Of a DNA stretch of 11,425 bases, positions 1 through 6,371 are shown one piece after another. Each line of letters opens with the position of its first letter. Within the stretch, counting starts at the first letter, position 1. The DNA lies in contig VBAB01000031.1 of the NCBI GenBank assembly GCA_005888525.1, forward strand, positions 1 to 11,425. The letters run 5' to 3'. A model generated the notes under the pieces. It did not search any database. It was not told where the DNA came from and worked only from the letters and a program-made list of their open reading frames with translations. Source of the DNA: Alphaproteobacteria bacterium. GTDB lineage: Bacteria > Pseudomonadota > Alphaproteobacteria > Rhizobiales > Hyphomicrobiaceae. The position numbers and the translations under genes were made by a program.

Positions 1-28
1 ATCAGATACGCAGGGAGATTGGTCCGCC

Positions 29-799
29 ATGATCACGCAACGGCAGAAGGCATTCCGCCAGGAGTACCGCTCGCGCATCATGGGCTGGTACGACGGCTAT
101 CTGCACGTCGCCATCATCTACGCCATGGGGGCGGCGGCCTTCACCATCTACCTGCAGCACATCCACGACGTGACGGCGCTGGAGTGGCTGACGATCCCGG
201 TCACGTTCCTGTTCACCAACGTGTTCGAGTGGGCCGTGCACCGCTTCGTCATGCACCGGCCCGTGAACATCAAGGGGTTGCGCGCCATCTACGAGCGCCA
301 CACGCTCAACCACCACCAGTTCTTCACCGACGAGGAGATGCGCTTCCGCGACCACAAGGACTGGCGCGTCACCGTGTTCCCGCCGTACGCGCTGGTCGTG
401 TTCATCCTGATGTCGATGCCGGGCGGCATCATTCTCGGGCATCTCATCTCGCCCAACGTCGGCTGGCTGTTCATGTGCACGACCACGGGCATGTACCTGA
501 TCTACGAGTTCATGCACTTCTGCTGCCACGTGGACGAGAACTGGTTCGTGCGCAACTGCCCGTTCGTCAACACGCTGCGGCGCCATCACACCGCCCACCA
601 CAACGCGCGGCTGATGATGGAGACCAACATGAACCTCACGTTCCCCATCGCCGACTGGCTGTTCGGCACGTCGGATCTGAGCCGCGGCCTCCTCGGCCAC
701 CTGTTCAACGGCTACGACGACAGCCACCTGAAGTCGAAGCTGCGCGGCCACCCCAAGCGACCCGACATGGCAGCCGCCGAGCCGCTCGGGAACTATTGA
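29..799 (+). CDS. Fatty acid hydroxylase / sterol desaturase family membrane protein
   Basis: 256 residues. The family comprises membrane-embedded di-iron enzymes that hydroxylate or desaturate lipids. Seen here are the expected histidine clusters: H71-x4-H76, H91-x3-H95-H96, H163-x3-H167 and H186-H187-x2-H190-H191. They lie between hydrophobic segments at about residues 27-45, 52-70, 118-140 and 143-165. The C-terminal 45 residues are hydrophilic. An SD-like GGGAGA lies about 10 bases before the ATG. The frame stays open to the left window edge, so a start further upstream cannot be excluded, but this ATG with its SD is the natural choice. The next gene begins 35 bases after the stop and is probably co-transcribed. 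The substrate (fatty acid, sterol, hopanoid or carotenoid) cannot be told from the sequence. Family call is firm; reaction unknown. Confidence 0.88.
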   Translation: MITQRQKAFRQEYRSRIMGWYDGYLHVAIIYAMGAAAFTIYLQHIHDVTALEWLTIPVTFLFTNVFEWAVHRFVMHRPVNIKGLRAIYERHTLNHHQFFTDEEMRFRDHKDWRVTVFPPYALVVFILMSMPGGIILGHLISPNVGWLFMCTTTGMYLIYEFMHFCCHVDENWFVRNCPFVNTLRRHHTAHHNARLMMETNMNLTFPIADWLFGTSDLSRGLLGHLFNGYDDSHLKSKLRGHPKRPDMAAAEPLGNY

Positions 800-823
800 G
801 GCACGTTTTCTCGAGCAATGCGC

Positions 824-830
824 AGGAGGA
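824..830 (+). promoter_or_regulatory. Strong Shine-Dalgarno site for the 65-residue membrane protein
   Basis: AGGAGGA lies four bases before the ATG at 835. It decides that start and supports the short reading frame as a real gene. The nearby ATG at 818 is in another frame. Confidence 0.7.
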
Positions 831-834
831 CGCG

Positions 835-1032
835 ATGCCGAGCGACGTGAAGGCCGTGCTGTCGCTGATCACGCTAGTGGTGGCGGTGGCGTTTGCCTAT
901 TGGGAGCGGGCGACCGGCAATGGCCGACTCTTCTGGTTCGTGGTGGGCTTCGGCGTCTTCGCCGTGGTCGCCATGTGGGTCTTTCCGGAGGCCGTGGGCA
1001 AGAAGGGCGACAAGACCCGGCCGAACGCCTGA
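835..1032 (+). CDS. Small two-helix membrane protein, function unknown
   Basis: 65 residues. Two hydrophobic stretches, about residues 6-22 and 32-50, are joined by a short polar loop with charged residues (YWERATGNGR). The tail is basic (GKKGDKTRPNA). By the positive-inside rule the C-terminus is probably cytoplasmic. The ATG is preceded by a near-perfect AGGAGGA. The gene lies 35 bases after the hydroxylase-family gene on the same strand and was probably retained as its partner or as an independent small membrane protein. I do not recognise a named family. It ends 49 bases before the converging end of otsB, and no clear intrinsic terminator is visible in that gap. Confidence 0.7.
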   Translation: MPSDVKAVLSLITLVVAVAFAYWERATGNGRLFWFVVGFGVFAVVAMWVFPEAVGKKGDKTRPNA

Positions 1033-1081
1033 ATCCTGGTACCGGGAGCAACTCGGCCGGACGGCGTGCCGAACTACGACA

Positions 1082-1891
1082 TCAGCCGGTGCGGGAGGAC
1101 TGTCCGCGAGTCGCGTATTGCATCGCCATCCGGCGCGCCAGCGCCTCGAGCCACGCGCGTACGCTGTGCACGCCGTCGAAATCGGCGGTTCCGCAGTCGA
1201 AATGCTCGCCGGCGACGCGCAGGGCCAAGCCGCCGAGACGCTCGGCTGCAAGGAACGCCGACTCGTCGCCGACATCGTCGCCGACCATGACCGGGCGGCG
1301 CCCTTTGAAAGGCGGGCGCGAGGCGAGCGCCGTCAGCGCCGTGCCCTTCGAGTAGCCACGCGGCACGGCCTCGAGCACCTTGCGTCCCTGGCGCAGGACC
1401 AGCTCGTAGGACGAGGCGGCGACGATCGCCGCCATTTCCGATTCGAGCGCCTGCCGGGCGAGCGGCGCGTTGCGGTAGTGGACCGCGACGCCGCATCCTT
1501 TCTGCTCGACCAGAATGCCGGAAGCGATGGAGGCGATGTTGTTCATCGCCTGGATCACGCTGGGGGGAATGGGCTTGGCAAGGACGGCAACCGCACCGCC
1601 GCGGTCGGCGCGCAGCTCCGTGCCGTGGACGCCGGAGGCGATGAGCTCGAGCGGGGCGAATAGCCGGTCCGCATCGGCGACGCGCCGGCCCGTGAGGATG
1701 GCTGCCGCGCCGCCGAGGCCGCGCACCACGGCCTCCAGCAGAGGCACGAGACCCGCAGGGACCGTCACGGCATCAGGGGTGGGGGCGACCCCCAGTAGCG
1801 TCCCATCGATGTCGACGAACAAGGCCCATTGATCGGGGTCAGCCAACACCGCCCCCGCCCGGTTCACCGCGCTTACGTCAACACGCTGCAT
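1082..1891 (-). CDS. otsB: Trehalose-6-phosphate phosphatase (HAD superfamily)
   Basis: 269 residues from the ATG. The enzyme removes phosphate from trehalose-6-phosphate in the cytoplasm, the second step of the OtsAB pathway. HAD motifs are intact: D27-x-D29-G-T-L with the nucleophile Asp, ILTGR at 65-69, GVHGTE near 87-92, the conserved Lys in RGYSKG (K182), and GDDVGDE at 204-210, which binds Mg. The length is usual for bacterial OtsB. It is the last gene of the otsA-ROK-PfkB-otsB series. The start is uncertain: ATG 1891 is preceded directly by an in-frame GTG (1894) and has no good SD nearby, while a perfect AGGAGG sits just after the pfkB stop, eight bases before an in-frame ATT at 1924. 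Function is near certain; the exact N-terminus is not. Confidence 0.93.
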   Translation of the reverse strand: MQRVDVSAVNRAGAVLADPDQWALFVDIDGTLLGVAPTPDAVTVPAGLVPLLEAVVRGLGGAAAILTGRRVADADRLFAPLELIASGVHGTELRADRGGAVAVLAKPIPPSVIQAMNNIASIASGILVEQKGCGVAVHYRNAPLARQALESEMAAIVAASSYELVLRQGRKVLEAVPRGYSKGTALTALASRPPFKGRRPVMVGDDVGDESAFLAAERLGGLALRVAGEHFDCGTADFDGVHSVRAWLEALARRMAMQYATRGQSSRTG

Positions 1892-1945
1892 CACAACGGC
1901 GCTTGTCGTAGAGGAATGGGGAATTTCTTGGACCTCCTCATATTA
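1889..1945 (-). promoter_or_regulatory. pfkB-otsB junction with displaced Shine-Dalgarno and mini-ORF
   Basis: The pfkB stop TAA (1945-1943) is followed after one base by an ATG (1941). This opens a 16-codon frame whose TGA (1893-1891) overlaps the otsB ATG (1891) by one base. A perfect AGGAGG occupies 1938-1933. It is too far from ATG 1891 (41 bases) to serve it directly, but is ideally placed for an ATT at 1924 in the otsB frame. otsB is also in the same frame as pfkB. Translation of otsB may therefore rely on reinitiation or on an unusual start. This is an inference from layout. Confidence 0.35.
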
Positions 1946-3037
1946 GTGCGACCATTTGCGCACCTCGAGCGCCGCCTTCGTCTCGCCGAGGCGCCTGTCG
2001 ATATCCTGCAGCGACAGGAGCCCCGTCTGCGTGTCGACGTGATTGACCACGGAGGCAGAGTTGATGGCCGCCGCGCGCAGCGCCTCCTCCGCGGGCCTGC
2101 CCAGTGCCATACAGGCGGTAAACGTGGCGTTGAAGGCATCTCCGGCGCCGGCGGTGCCGGCGACCTTTGTCTCCAGCACCGGGCAATACAGGATCGCCTC
2201 CGGGGTGCCCACGAATGCCCCTTCGCGGCCATCGGTGACGACCACGTAGCGCGGACCGAGCTTGCGCAAGCCGGCGAAGAAGTCGACCATGCCCATCTCG
2301 TGTCCGACGCCGATGAAGCCGCGCGTGGCGAGATGCGGCAGCTGCTCGCCCGGTTTGCCGGCAAGTCCCCTTGCGCCTTCGCCGAAGCGGGTCACCAGCC
2401 CCGGCACCAGCACGTCCGCCTCGGAGCGATTGACCGCCAGAATGTCGATCTGCTTCAGGGTTTCCTGGAAGGCACTGCCGCGCGATGAGAGCTGGCGCAC
2501 GCCGGGATTCGTCGCCACCAGAGTGCCCTGCGCCTTGGCACGCTCGATGATGGCGGGGAACGCGTCCGCCGACTCGTTGCTCAACGAGGAGACGTAGACC
2601 ACATCGGAGGCAAAGGCTTCGTTGCGCAGATCGCTCTCTTCCAGAAGCGTGTTGGCGCCGCGGAAGGTGAAGATGGCGGCGTTGCGGTCGTGGGAGGAGA
2701 TCAGCACCGAGGCACCTGTCGGAGCGCGGCCGTCGCGCATGGCCCAGCGCGTCGAAACGCCCTCGTGCATGAGGTGGCCCAGCACCGTCTCGGCGCGCGC
2801 GTCCTTGCCGAGCTTGACGAGGGTGCCGACGTCGAGCCCCAGCCGTGCCATCGCCACGGCGGCGTTGACGGCCCCACCCCCTACGTGTGTGGAGATCTCC
2901 AGCGCCTCGGTCTTGCGCCCTTCCTCGAGCAAGAGGAACGAGTTGTCGGCGTTGGTCATGCGCACGCGCTCGATGCGATCGTTGGCAATGATGGCAATCG
3001 TATCGATCATGGCGCCGCCGACCGTCAGGGCCTTCAT
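1943..3037 (-). CDS. PfkB-family carbohydrate kinase, substrate unknown
   Basis: 364 residues. The ribokinase/PfkB fold transfers ATP phosphate to a sugar or nucleoside hydroxyl in the cytoplasm. Visible are the N-terminal substrate-binding signature GGGAVNAA (53-60), NRSEAD (203-208), the VVTDGREGA strand (266-274) and the C-terminal signature GTAGAGDAF (294-302), with the anion hole and catalytic Asp300. At 364 residues it is longer than typical ribokinases (about 300-310), with an extra acidic/charged segment near 210-250. Its ATG overlaps the stop of the ROK kinase gene by four bases (ATGA), and GAGG lies five bases upstream, so the two are translationally coupled. Placement among trehalose genes suggests a sugar substrate linked to trehalose or osmolyte turnover, but ribose, fructose, adenosine or another sugar is equally possible from motifs alone. 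Confidence 0.9.
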   Translation of the reverse strand: MKALTVGGAMIDTIAIIANDRIERVRMTNADNSFLLLEEGRKTEALEISTHVGGGAVNAAVAMARLGLDVGTLVKLGKDARAETVLGHLMHEGVSTRWAMRDGRAPTGASVLISSHDRNAAIFTFRGANTLLEESDLRNEAFASDVVYVSSLSNESADAFPAIIERAKAQGTLVATNPGVRQLSSRGSAFQETLKQIDILAVNRSEADVLVPGLVTRFGEGARGLAGKPGEQLPHLATRGFIGVGHEMGMVDFFAGLRKLGPRYVVVTDGREGAFVGTPEAILYCPVLETKVAGTAGAGDAFNATFTACMALGRPAEEALRAAAINSASVVNHVDTQTGLLSLQDIDRRLGETKAALEVRKWSH

Positions 3038-3849
3038 GGCAGCCTCGCGTCGTGCTGTGCCTGCGCCATGGGCTCGCCGCAGAAGAGCTCATCGAGCTCC
3101 GGCTCCCAAAGCCGGATACCGCCGGTGATGCCCGCCGTGTTGCTGACGATCCTGACGTGCGCCGGCATGTCGATGGCAAGCTTGCGGGCGTTGCCGCCAC
3201 CGATATAGAGCACGTCGCAGCACGTCAGGTCTGTCACCGCCTCGATCACCTTGCGCACGCGCCGGTTCCAGCGCGCCGGTCCCTTTCTTAGCAGAGCCGC
3301 CTGACCGATGTACTGATCGTAGGTCTTGCGCCTGCGGGCATGGTATTGCCCAAGCTCGATGTGCAAGAGCAGGCGGCGATTGCGGAAGAGGGCACAGCCG
3401 ACGCCCGTCCCTAAGGTGAGCACGCATTCCAGCCCGTGGCCCTCGACGACGCCCAGTCCCTGCACGGCCGCATCGTTGAGCAGCCGCACCGGCGTTCCGA
3501 AGCGATCGGCCAGGGCCTCGATCAGCCGGAACCCCACCCAATAGCTGGTGCCGAGATTGGGCGCGGTGACAACCTTCCCGCCCTTCACGACCCCTGGAAA
3601 CCCGACCGAGATACGCTGAAAGGGGGGAAGCTGCGCGGCCAGCTTGGCAACCGTCTCGAGCACGGCCTGCGGCATCGCCGGTTTCGGCGTCGGCGAGCGA
3701 ATCTGCTCGGCGGCAAGGACGCCGGCGGCATCGAGCACGGAAGCCTTGATGTTCGTCCCGCCGATGTCGACGCCCAGCGTGAAGGGTGCGGCAGCGCCTG
3801 TGCGCGTGGCCGGCTCGTGCCCGGAAGAATTGGCGCTGGCGGTGGACAT
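3034..3849 (-). CDS. ROK-family kinase, probable polyphosphate/ATP glucokinase type
   Basis: 271 residues from the preferred ATG. It carries the phosphate-binding DIGGTN (28-33), FPGVV (84-88), a catalytic-type LNDAA (D126), the second phosphate loop LGTGVG (146-151), E165 in IELGQ, and YIGGGNA (215-221). The order and spacing resemble polyphosphate glucokinases (PpgK-like ROK proteins). The Cys-rich zinc motif of typical ROK sugar kinases and repressors is missing, and there is no DNA-binding domain, so it is an enzyme and not a regulator. Likely role: glucose to glucose-6-phosphate, feeding OtsA. The frame extends back to a TTG at 4002, but the added 51 residues are low-complexity and Arg/Pro/Gly-rich. 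ATG 3849 has GAAGGG upstream and puts DIGGTN at the usual N-terminal place. It is coupled by ATGA to the PfkB gene. The phosphate donor cannot be decided. Confidence 0.85.
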   Translation of the reverse strand: MSTASANSSGHEPATRTGAAAPFTLGVDIGGTNIKASVLDAAGVLAAEQIRSPTPKPAMPQAVLETVAKLAAQLPPFQRISVGFPGVVKGGKVVTAPNLGTSYWVGFRLIEALADRFGTPVRLLNDAAVQGLGVVEGHGLECVLTLGTGVGCALFRNRRLLLHIELGQYHARRRKTYDQYIGQAALLRKGPARWNRRVRKVIEAVTDLTCCDVLYIGGGNARKLAIDMPAHVRIVSNTAGITGGIRLWEPELDELFCGEPMAQAQHDARLP

Positions 3850-4051
3850 GCCGATCGACCCTTCACTTTGCCGCGGAGCTTGCGGCGCCGGGGCGGCCCC
3901 GGATTGCCGAGGCCGGCTCAGCCCGAGCCCGATGCCCGCGATGCTCCCGTCCCTGCGCTTGCGCCGCGTTCCGTTATTGGCCGATCTTGCGTGTCTGGAC
4001 AATCTCCTTCCTTGCGCGGTCCACCAACTTGCTAACAGCCCTCACGTAAAC
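3850..4051 (-). other. 202-base structured spacer between otsA and the ROK kinase gene
   Basis: This is the longest gap inside the trehalose series. It contains a six-base-pair GC stem with a three-base loop (3888-3902) and a five-base-pair stem with a five-base loop (3915-3929). Neither is followed by a T run, so they are not classic terminators. A small GTG-started frame of about 23 codons follows the otsA stop and contains an internal AAGGAG. No EcfG-type promoter was found: the one GGAAC (3972-3968) lacks a suitable -10. It may hold an internal promoter or RNA processing site, but nothing proves that. Confidence 0.3.
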
Positions 4052-5530
4052 TCACTGCGCACGGCCTCCCGGGCGCACGGCCTCCAAGGCGCGCGAGGAG
4101 GACCGCAGTCGGGGAAGCGTGCCCTGCTCCAGCTTCGCCAGCGCCGTGCGGATGGACTCGGGCGAGTGCCAGCTCAAGGGGTCGTCGTCGGACCGCACGC
4201 GCTCCAGCTGCGATAGGAAGGCTTGGCACCAGCTTGCGACGTCGTGCTTGCGCACCGCCGCCATCAAAGCCTCGTGGCGCGTACGCCGCTCCGCGAGCGG
4301 CATCTCCAGCGCGCTGCGGATCCCGTCCGCGGTCTCCTCGACGTTGTAGGGATTGATGATGAGCGCCTCGGTCAGCTCCTCGGCCGCACCGGCGAACTGG
4401 GACAGGACGAGCACGCCGGGGTCCTCGGCGTCCTGCGCGGCCACATACTCCTTGGCCACAAGGTTCATGCCGTCGCGCAGCGGCGTGACCATGCCGATGC
4501 GCGACGAGCGGTAGATGCCGGCCAGCCGGCGCCGCGGCGTCGAGCGGTGGATGTAGTGGATCGGCACCCAGTCGAGCTCGCCGAAGCGGCCGTTGATCGA
4601 GCCTGCGAGCGACTCGAGCTGCTGGCGGATGTCGGAATAGGCTTCGACGCTGGCACGCGTCGGCGCGGCGATCTGCGTGAGCACCACCTGTCGCTGGTAC
4701 TGCGGATACTTCTCCAGGAAGCGGCCGAACGCCTTGAACTTCTGCGGCAGCCCCTTGGTGTAGTCGAGACGGTCGACGCCGATGATGCGGCTGACCGAAG
4801 GGCGGCCCTGCACCAGACCGCCGGCGCGCTTCACCTTGGAGAAATCCGTCACGTCGATGCCGATTGGGAAGCTCGCTACGGAGACGAGACGGTCGAACAG
4901 CCGGATACGCCCGTCGGGCACGATGCGGCCGAAGACTCCGTTGGCCATGTAATCGATGAGGTTGGCGACGTCCGCCTTCGTCTGCAGGCCGACGAGATCG
5001 TAGGCGGCCAGGGCGCGGGCCAGGTCCTGGTGCTCGGGGATGGCCATGAACGTCTGCCAGGGCGGGCAGGGAATGTGCAGATAGAACCCGATCGGGTTCT
5101 GCACGCCGAGCTTCCGGAGCTCGGTGGCGAAGGGGATCAGGTGGTAATCGTGCACCCAGATGACGTCGTCGGCGCGCAGCATCGGCTGCAGCAGGCCGGC
5201 GAGCCGCCGGTTGACCGCGACGTAGCGATCGTAGAAGCCGGCTTCGAACTGGGCCAGGTCGAGCCGATTGTGAAAGACCGGCCACAGCACCGAGTTGGCA
5301 TAGCCCAGATAATAGCCCTCGTGGTCGCTCTCGGAGAGCGGGACCGTGGCCAGGCGACCCTCGCGTGTCGCGACGCCGGCAGTAGCGTCGGACGTGATCT
5401 CGCCGTTCCAGCCGAACCACAGTGAATTGTGCAAGCGCACGACGTCAGCGAGCGCAACGGCGACGCCACCCGCTTGCGGCGCCTTCCGCAGGTCAATCAC
5501 TCGATTGGAAACCACGACGACCCGTCGCAT
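4052..5530 (-). CDS. otsA: Trehalose-6-phosphate synthase (GT20 family)
   Basis: 492 residues. It transfers glucose from a nucleotide sugar to glucose-6-phosphate, giving trehalose-6-phosphate in the cytoplasm. Family landmarks are present in order: VVVSNRV (5-11, R10), AGG (20-22), WFGWNGE (38-44), W83, VHDYH (126-130), FYLHIPCPPW (149-158), GVDRLDYTKG (251-260; R254 and K259 match the E. coli donor-phosphate residues) and LRDGMNLVAKEY (351-362; D353 and E361). The length fits OtsA. The frame reaches an ATG at 5638, but the 36 added residues have no family likeness, and a stress-type promoter lies inside that stretch. The protein starting at 5530 begins right at the first beta strand as in other OtsA proteins. 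The C-terminal 40 residues are divergent. It is the first gene of the otsA-kinases-otsB series. Confidence 0.95.
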   Translation of the reverse strand: MRRVVVVSNRVIDLRKAPQAGGVAVALADVVRLHNSLWFGWNGEITSDATAGVATREGRLATVPLSESDHEGYYLGYANSVLWPVFHNRLDLAQFEAGFYDRYVAVNRRLAGLLQPMLRADDVIWVHDYHLIPFATELRKLGVQNPIGFYLHIPCPPWQTFMAIPEHQDLARALAAYDLVGLQTKADVANLIDYMANGVFGRIVPDGRIRLFDRLVSVASFPIGIDVTDFSKVKRAGGLVQGRPSVSRIIGVDRLDYTKGLPQKFKAFGRFLEKYPQYQRQVVLTQIAAPTRASVEAYSDIRQQLESLAGSINGRFGELDWVPIHYIHRSTPRRRLAGIYRSSRIGMVTPLRDGMNLVAKEYVAAQDAEDPGVLVLSQFAGAAEELTEALIINPYNVEETADGIRSALEMPLAERRTRHEALMAAVRKHDVASWCQAFLSQLERVRSDDDPLSWHSPESIRTALAKLEQGTLPRLRSSSRALEAVRPGGRAQ

Positions 5531-5593
5531 GCTCGGCTGGATGCTCCCATCGACGCCCGCTGAAGAGCGCGGTTTACCCCGTCCAGAGGCGTA

Positions 5594-5618
5594 AACACCT
5601 GAACGGTGTAAAGGTTCC
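5594..5618 (-). promoter_or_regulatory. Putative EcfG/RpoE2-type general stress promoter of otsA
   Basis: On the minus strand, GGAAC (5618-5614) is followed by 16 bases and TGTT (5597-5594). This fits the alphaproteobacterial general stress sigma factor pattern, GGAAC-N16/17-cGTT. Transcription would begin near 5585-5590, giving a leader of roughly 55-60 bases to the ATG at 5530 and excluding the upstream ATG at 5638. Trehalose synthesis genes are known members of such regulons in rhizobia. Seen: the motif. Inferred: the regulation. Confidence 0.6.
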
Positions 5619-5684
5619 TCGTTAGAACCCAGGGACATGCGCCAGGGGGGAGAGAACGAGGCAAAATGCCGTCGCAGAAGCGCT

Positions 5685-6158
5685 TCAGATCTTCGGGAAA
5701 AGCGACGCGAAGAACGTGTCGATACTCGCGCCCAGCGGTTTGCTTCGCATCCGGCGCCAAAGGACCCTTCTCAGCCTCTTGGCGCGAGCGGCGCGATGTC
5801 TTTGGCCGGTCAGATGGACCTCGGGTTCCGAGCGCGCGGCAGCTTGCCGGTCGGACGCGGTCAGCACTGCGCTCTCGCTTGTACCAGGGGATGGAGATCG
5901 ATCCACGGATCCCGTACTGACCGAGGCCGCGGCTGGAGGGTCCTCGACCGGCTTTGCCGATGCGATCGTGAGATTGGCGGGCTGTTCGGCTTTCTGCGCG
6001 GGCTGGATATTCGGACGCAGCGGGTAGAGGACACCAATAATCAATCCCAGCACTGCACAACCCAGCACGACGGCAATAGCAAGGCGCAAAGAAACGCGGC
6101 GGGAACCGACCGCCGATGGCTCAGCTATGTCTTCTCCGTCGTCGCTCACGATGCTCAC
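5685..6158 (-). CDS. Single-pass membrane protein with Pro/Ala/Ser-rich outer region, unknown function
   Basis: 157 residues from GTG 6158. A short acidic N-terminus (SDDGEDIAEPS) is followed by one strong transmembrane helix at about 24-45 (LAIAVVLGCAVLGLIIGVLY). A disordered Pro/Ala/Ser/Thr-rich segment (about 48-115) comes next, then a basic Arg-rich patch (about 120-140) and a hydrophobic tail (IDTFFASLFPKI). The likely topology is N-in with most of the protein in the periplasm. The frame is open up to an ATG at 6305, adding 49 residues of unconvincing composition. The GTG start is chosen because the acidic cytoplasmic N-terminus then directly precedes the helix, but neither start has a good SD. 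It lies between the GH15 gene and otsA on the same strand, 154 bases before the otsA start. I do not recognise a family. Confidence 0.55.
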   Translation of the reverse strand: MSIVSDDGEDIAEPSAVGSRRVSLRLAIAVVLGCAVLGLIIGVLYPLRPNIQPAQKAEQPANLTIASAKPVEDPPAAASVSTGSVDRSPSPGTSESAVLTASDRQAAARSEPEVHLTGQRHRAARAKRLRRVLWRRMRSKPLGASIDTFFASLFPKI

Positions 6159-6371
6159 GTGGGCCCAAGGCGCCCCACAAGCTAAACTTCCCGAGCGCGA
6201 TTCGTTCGCAAAAAGCAGGTCTCGCCGCGGTTTTTCCGGGCGTGAATCGCGAAGGCCACAGGGGGATTGCGCTGCGTCTCGAATCGGCCGCGGGCGCTGC
6301 GACATGCACGGCGCTACGCGGCACCCGGCTGCCTTGACGCGACGTCGGATTTTATTCGGCCAGGCGCGGAA

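Noticed and set aside
2..751. Minus-strand frame opposite the hydroxylase-family gene
   Set aside because: Val/Glu/His-rich antisense translation. The plus strand carries the full set of histidine motifs.
1033..1081. Terminator between the converging small membrane protein and otsB
   Set aside because: Only a GGTACC palindrome and a weak five-base stem are present, with no T run on either strand.
1938..3200. Minus-strand frame (420 codons) overlapping the PfkB gene
   Set aside because: Arg/Gly/His-rich out-of-frame reading of the ROK and PfkB genes, with no motif.
3948..3972. GGAAC as a second EcfG promoter before the ROK gene
   Set aside because: Positions 16-17 bases downstream read GACG/ACGG, not CGTT, so no -10 element.
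3850..4002. TTG start at 4002 extending the ROK kinase by 51 residues
   Set aside because: AAGGAG is only about one base from the TTG, and the extra residues are low-complexity. ATG 3849 fits family length.
4223..5425. Plus-strand open frame (400 codons) opposite otsA
   Set aside because: Antisense shadow of otsA, which has all catalytic motifs. No SD or recognisable fold.
5531..5638. Upstream ATG start for otsA at 5638
   Set aside because: No SD, added residues unlike the family, and the stress-type promoter lies within this stretch.
5677..5686. GAAGCGCTTC palindrome at the end of the one-helix membrane protein gene
   Set aside because: Ten bases with no loop and no T run, overlapping the stop codon. 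Expected by chance at this GC content.
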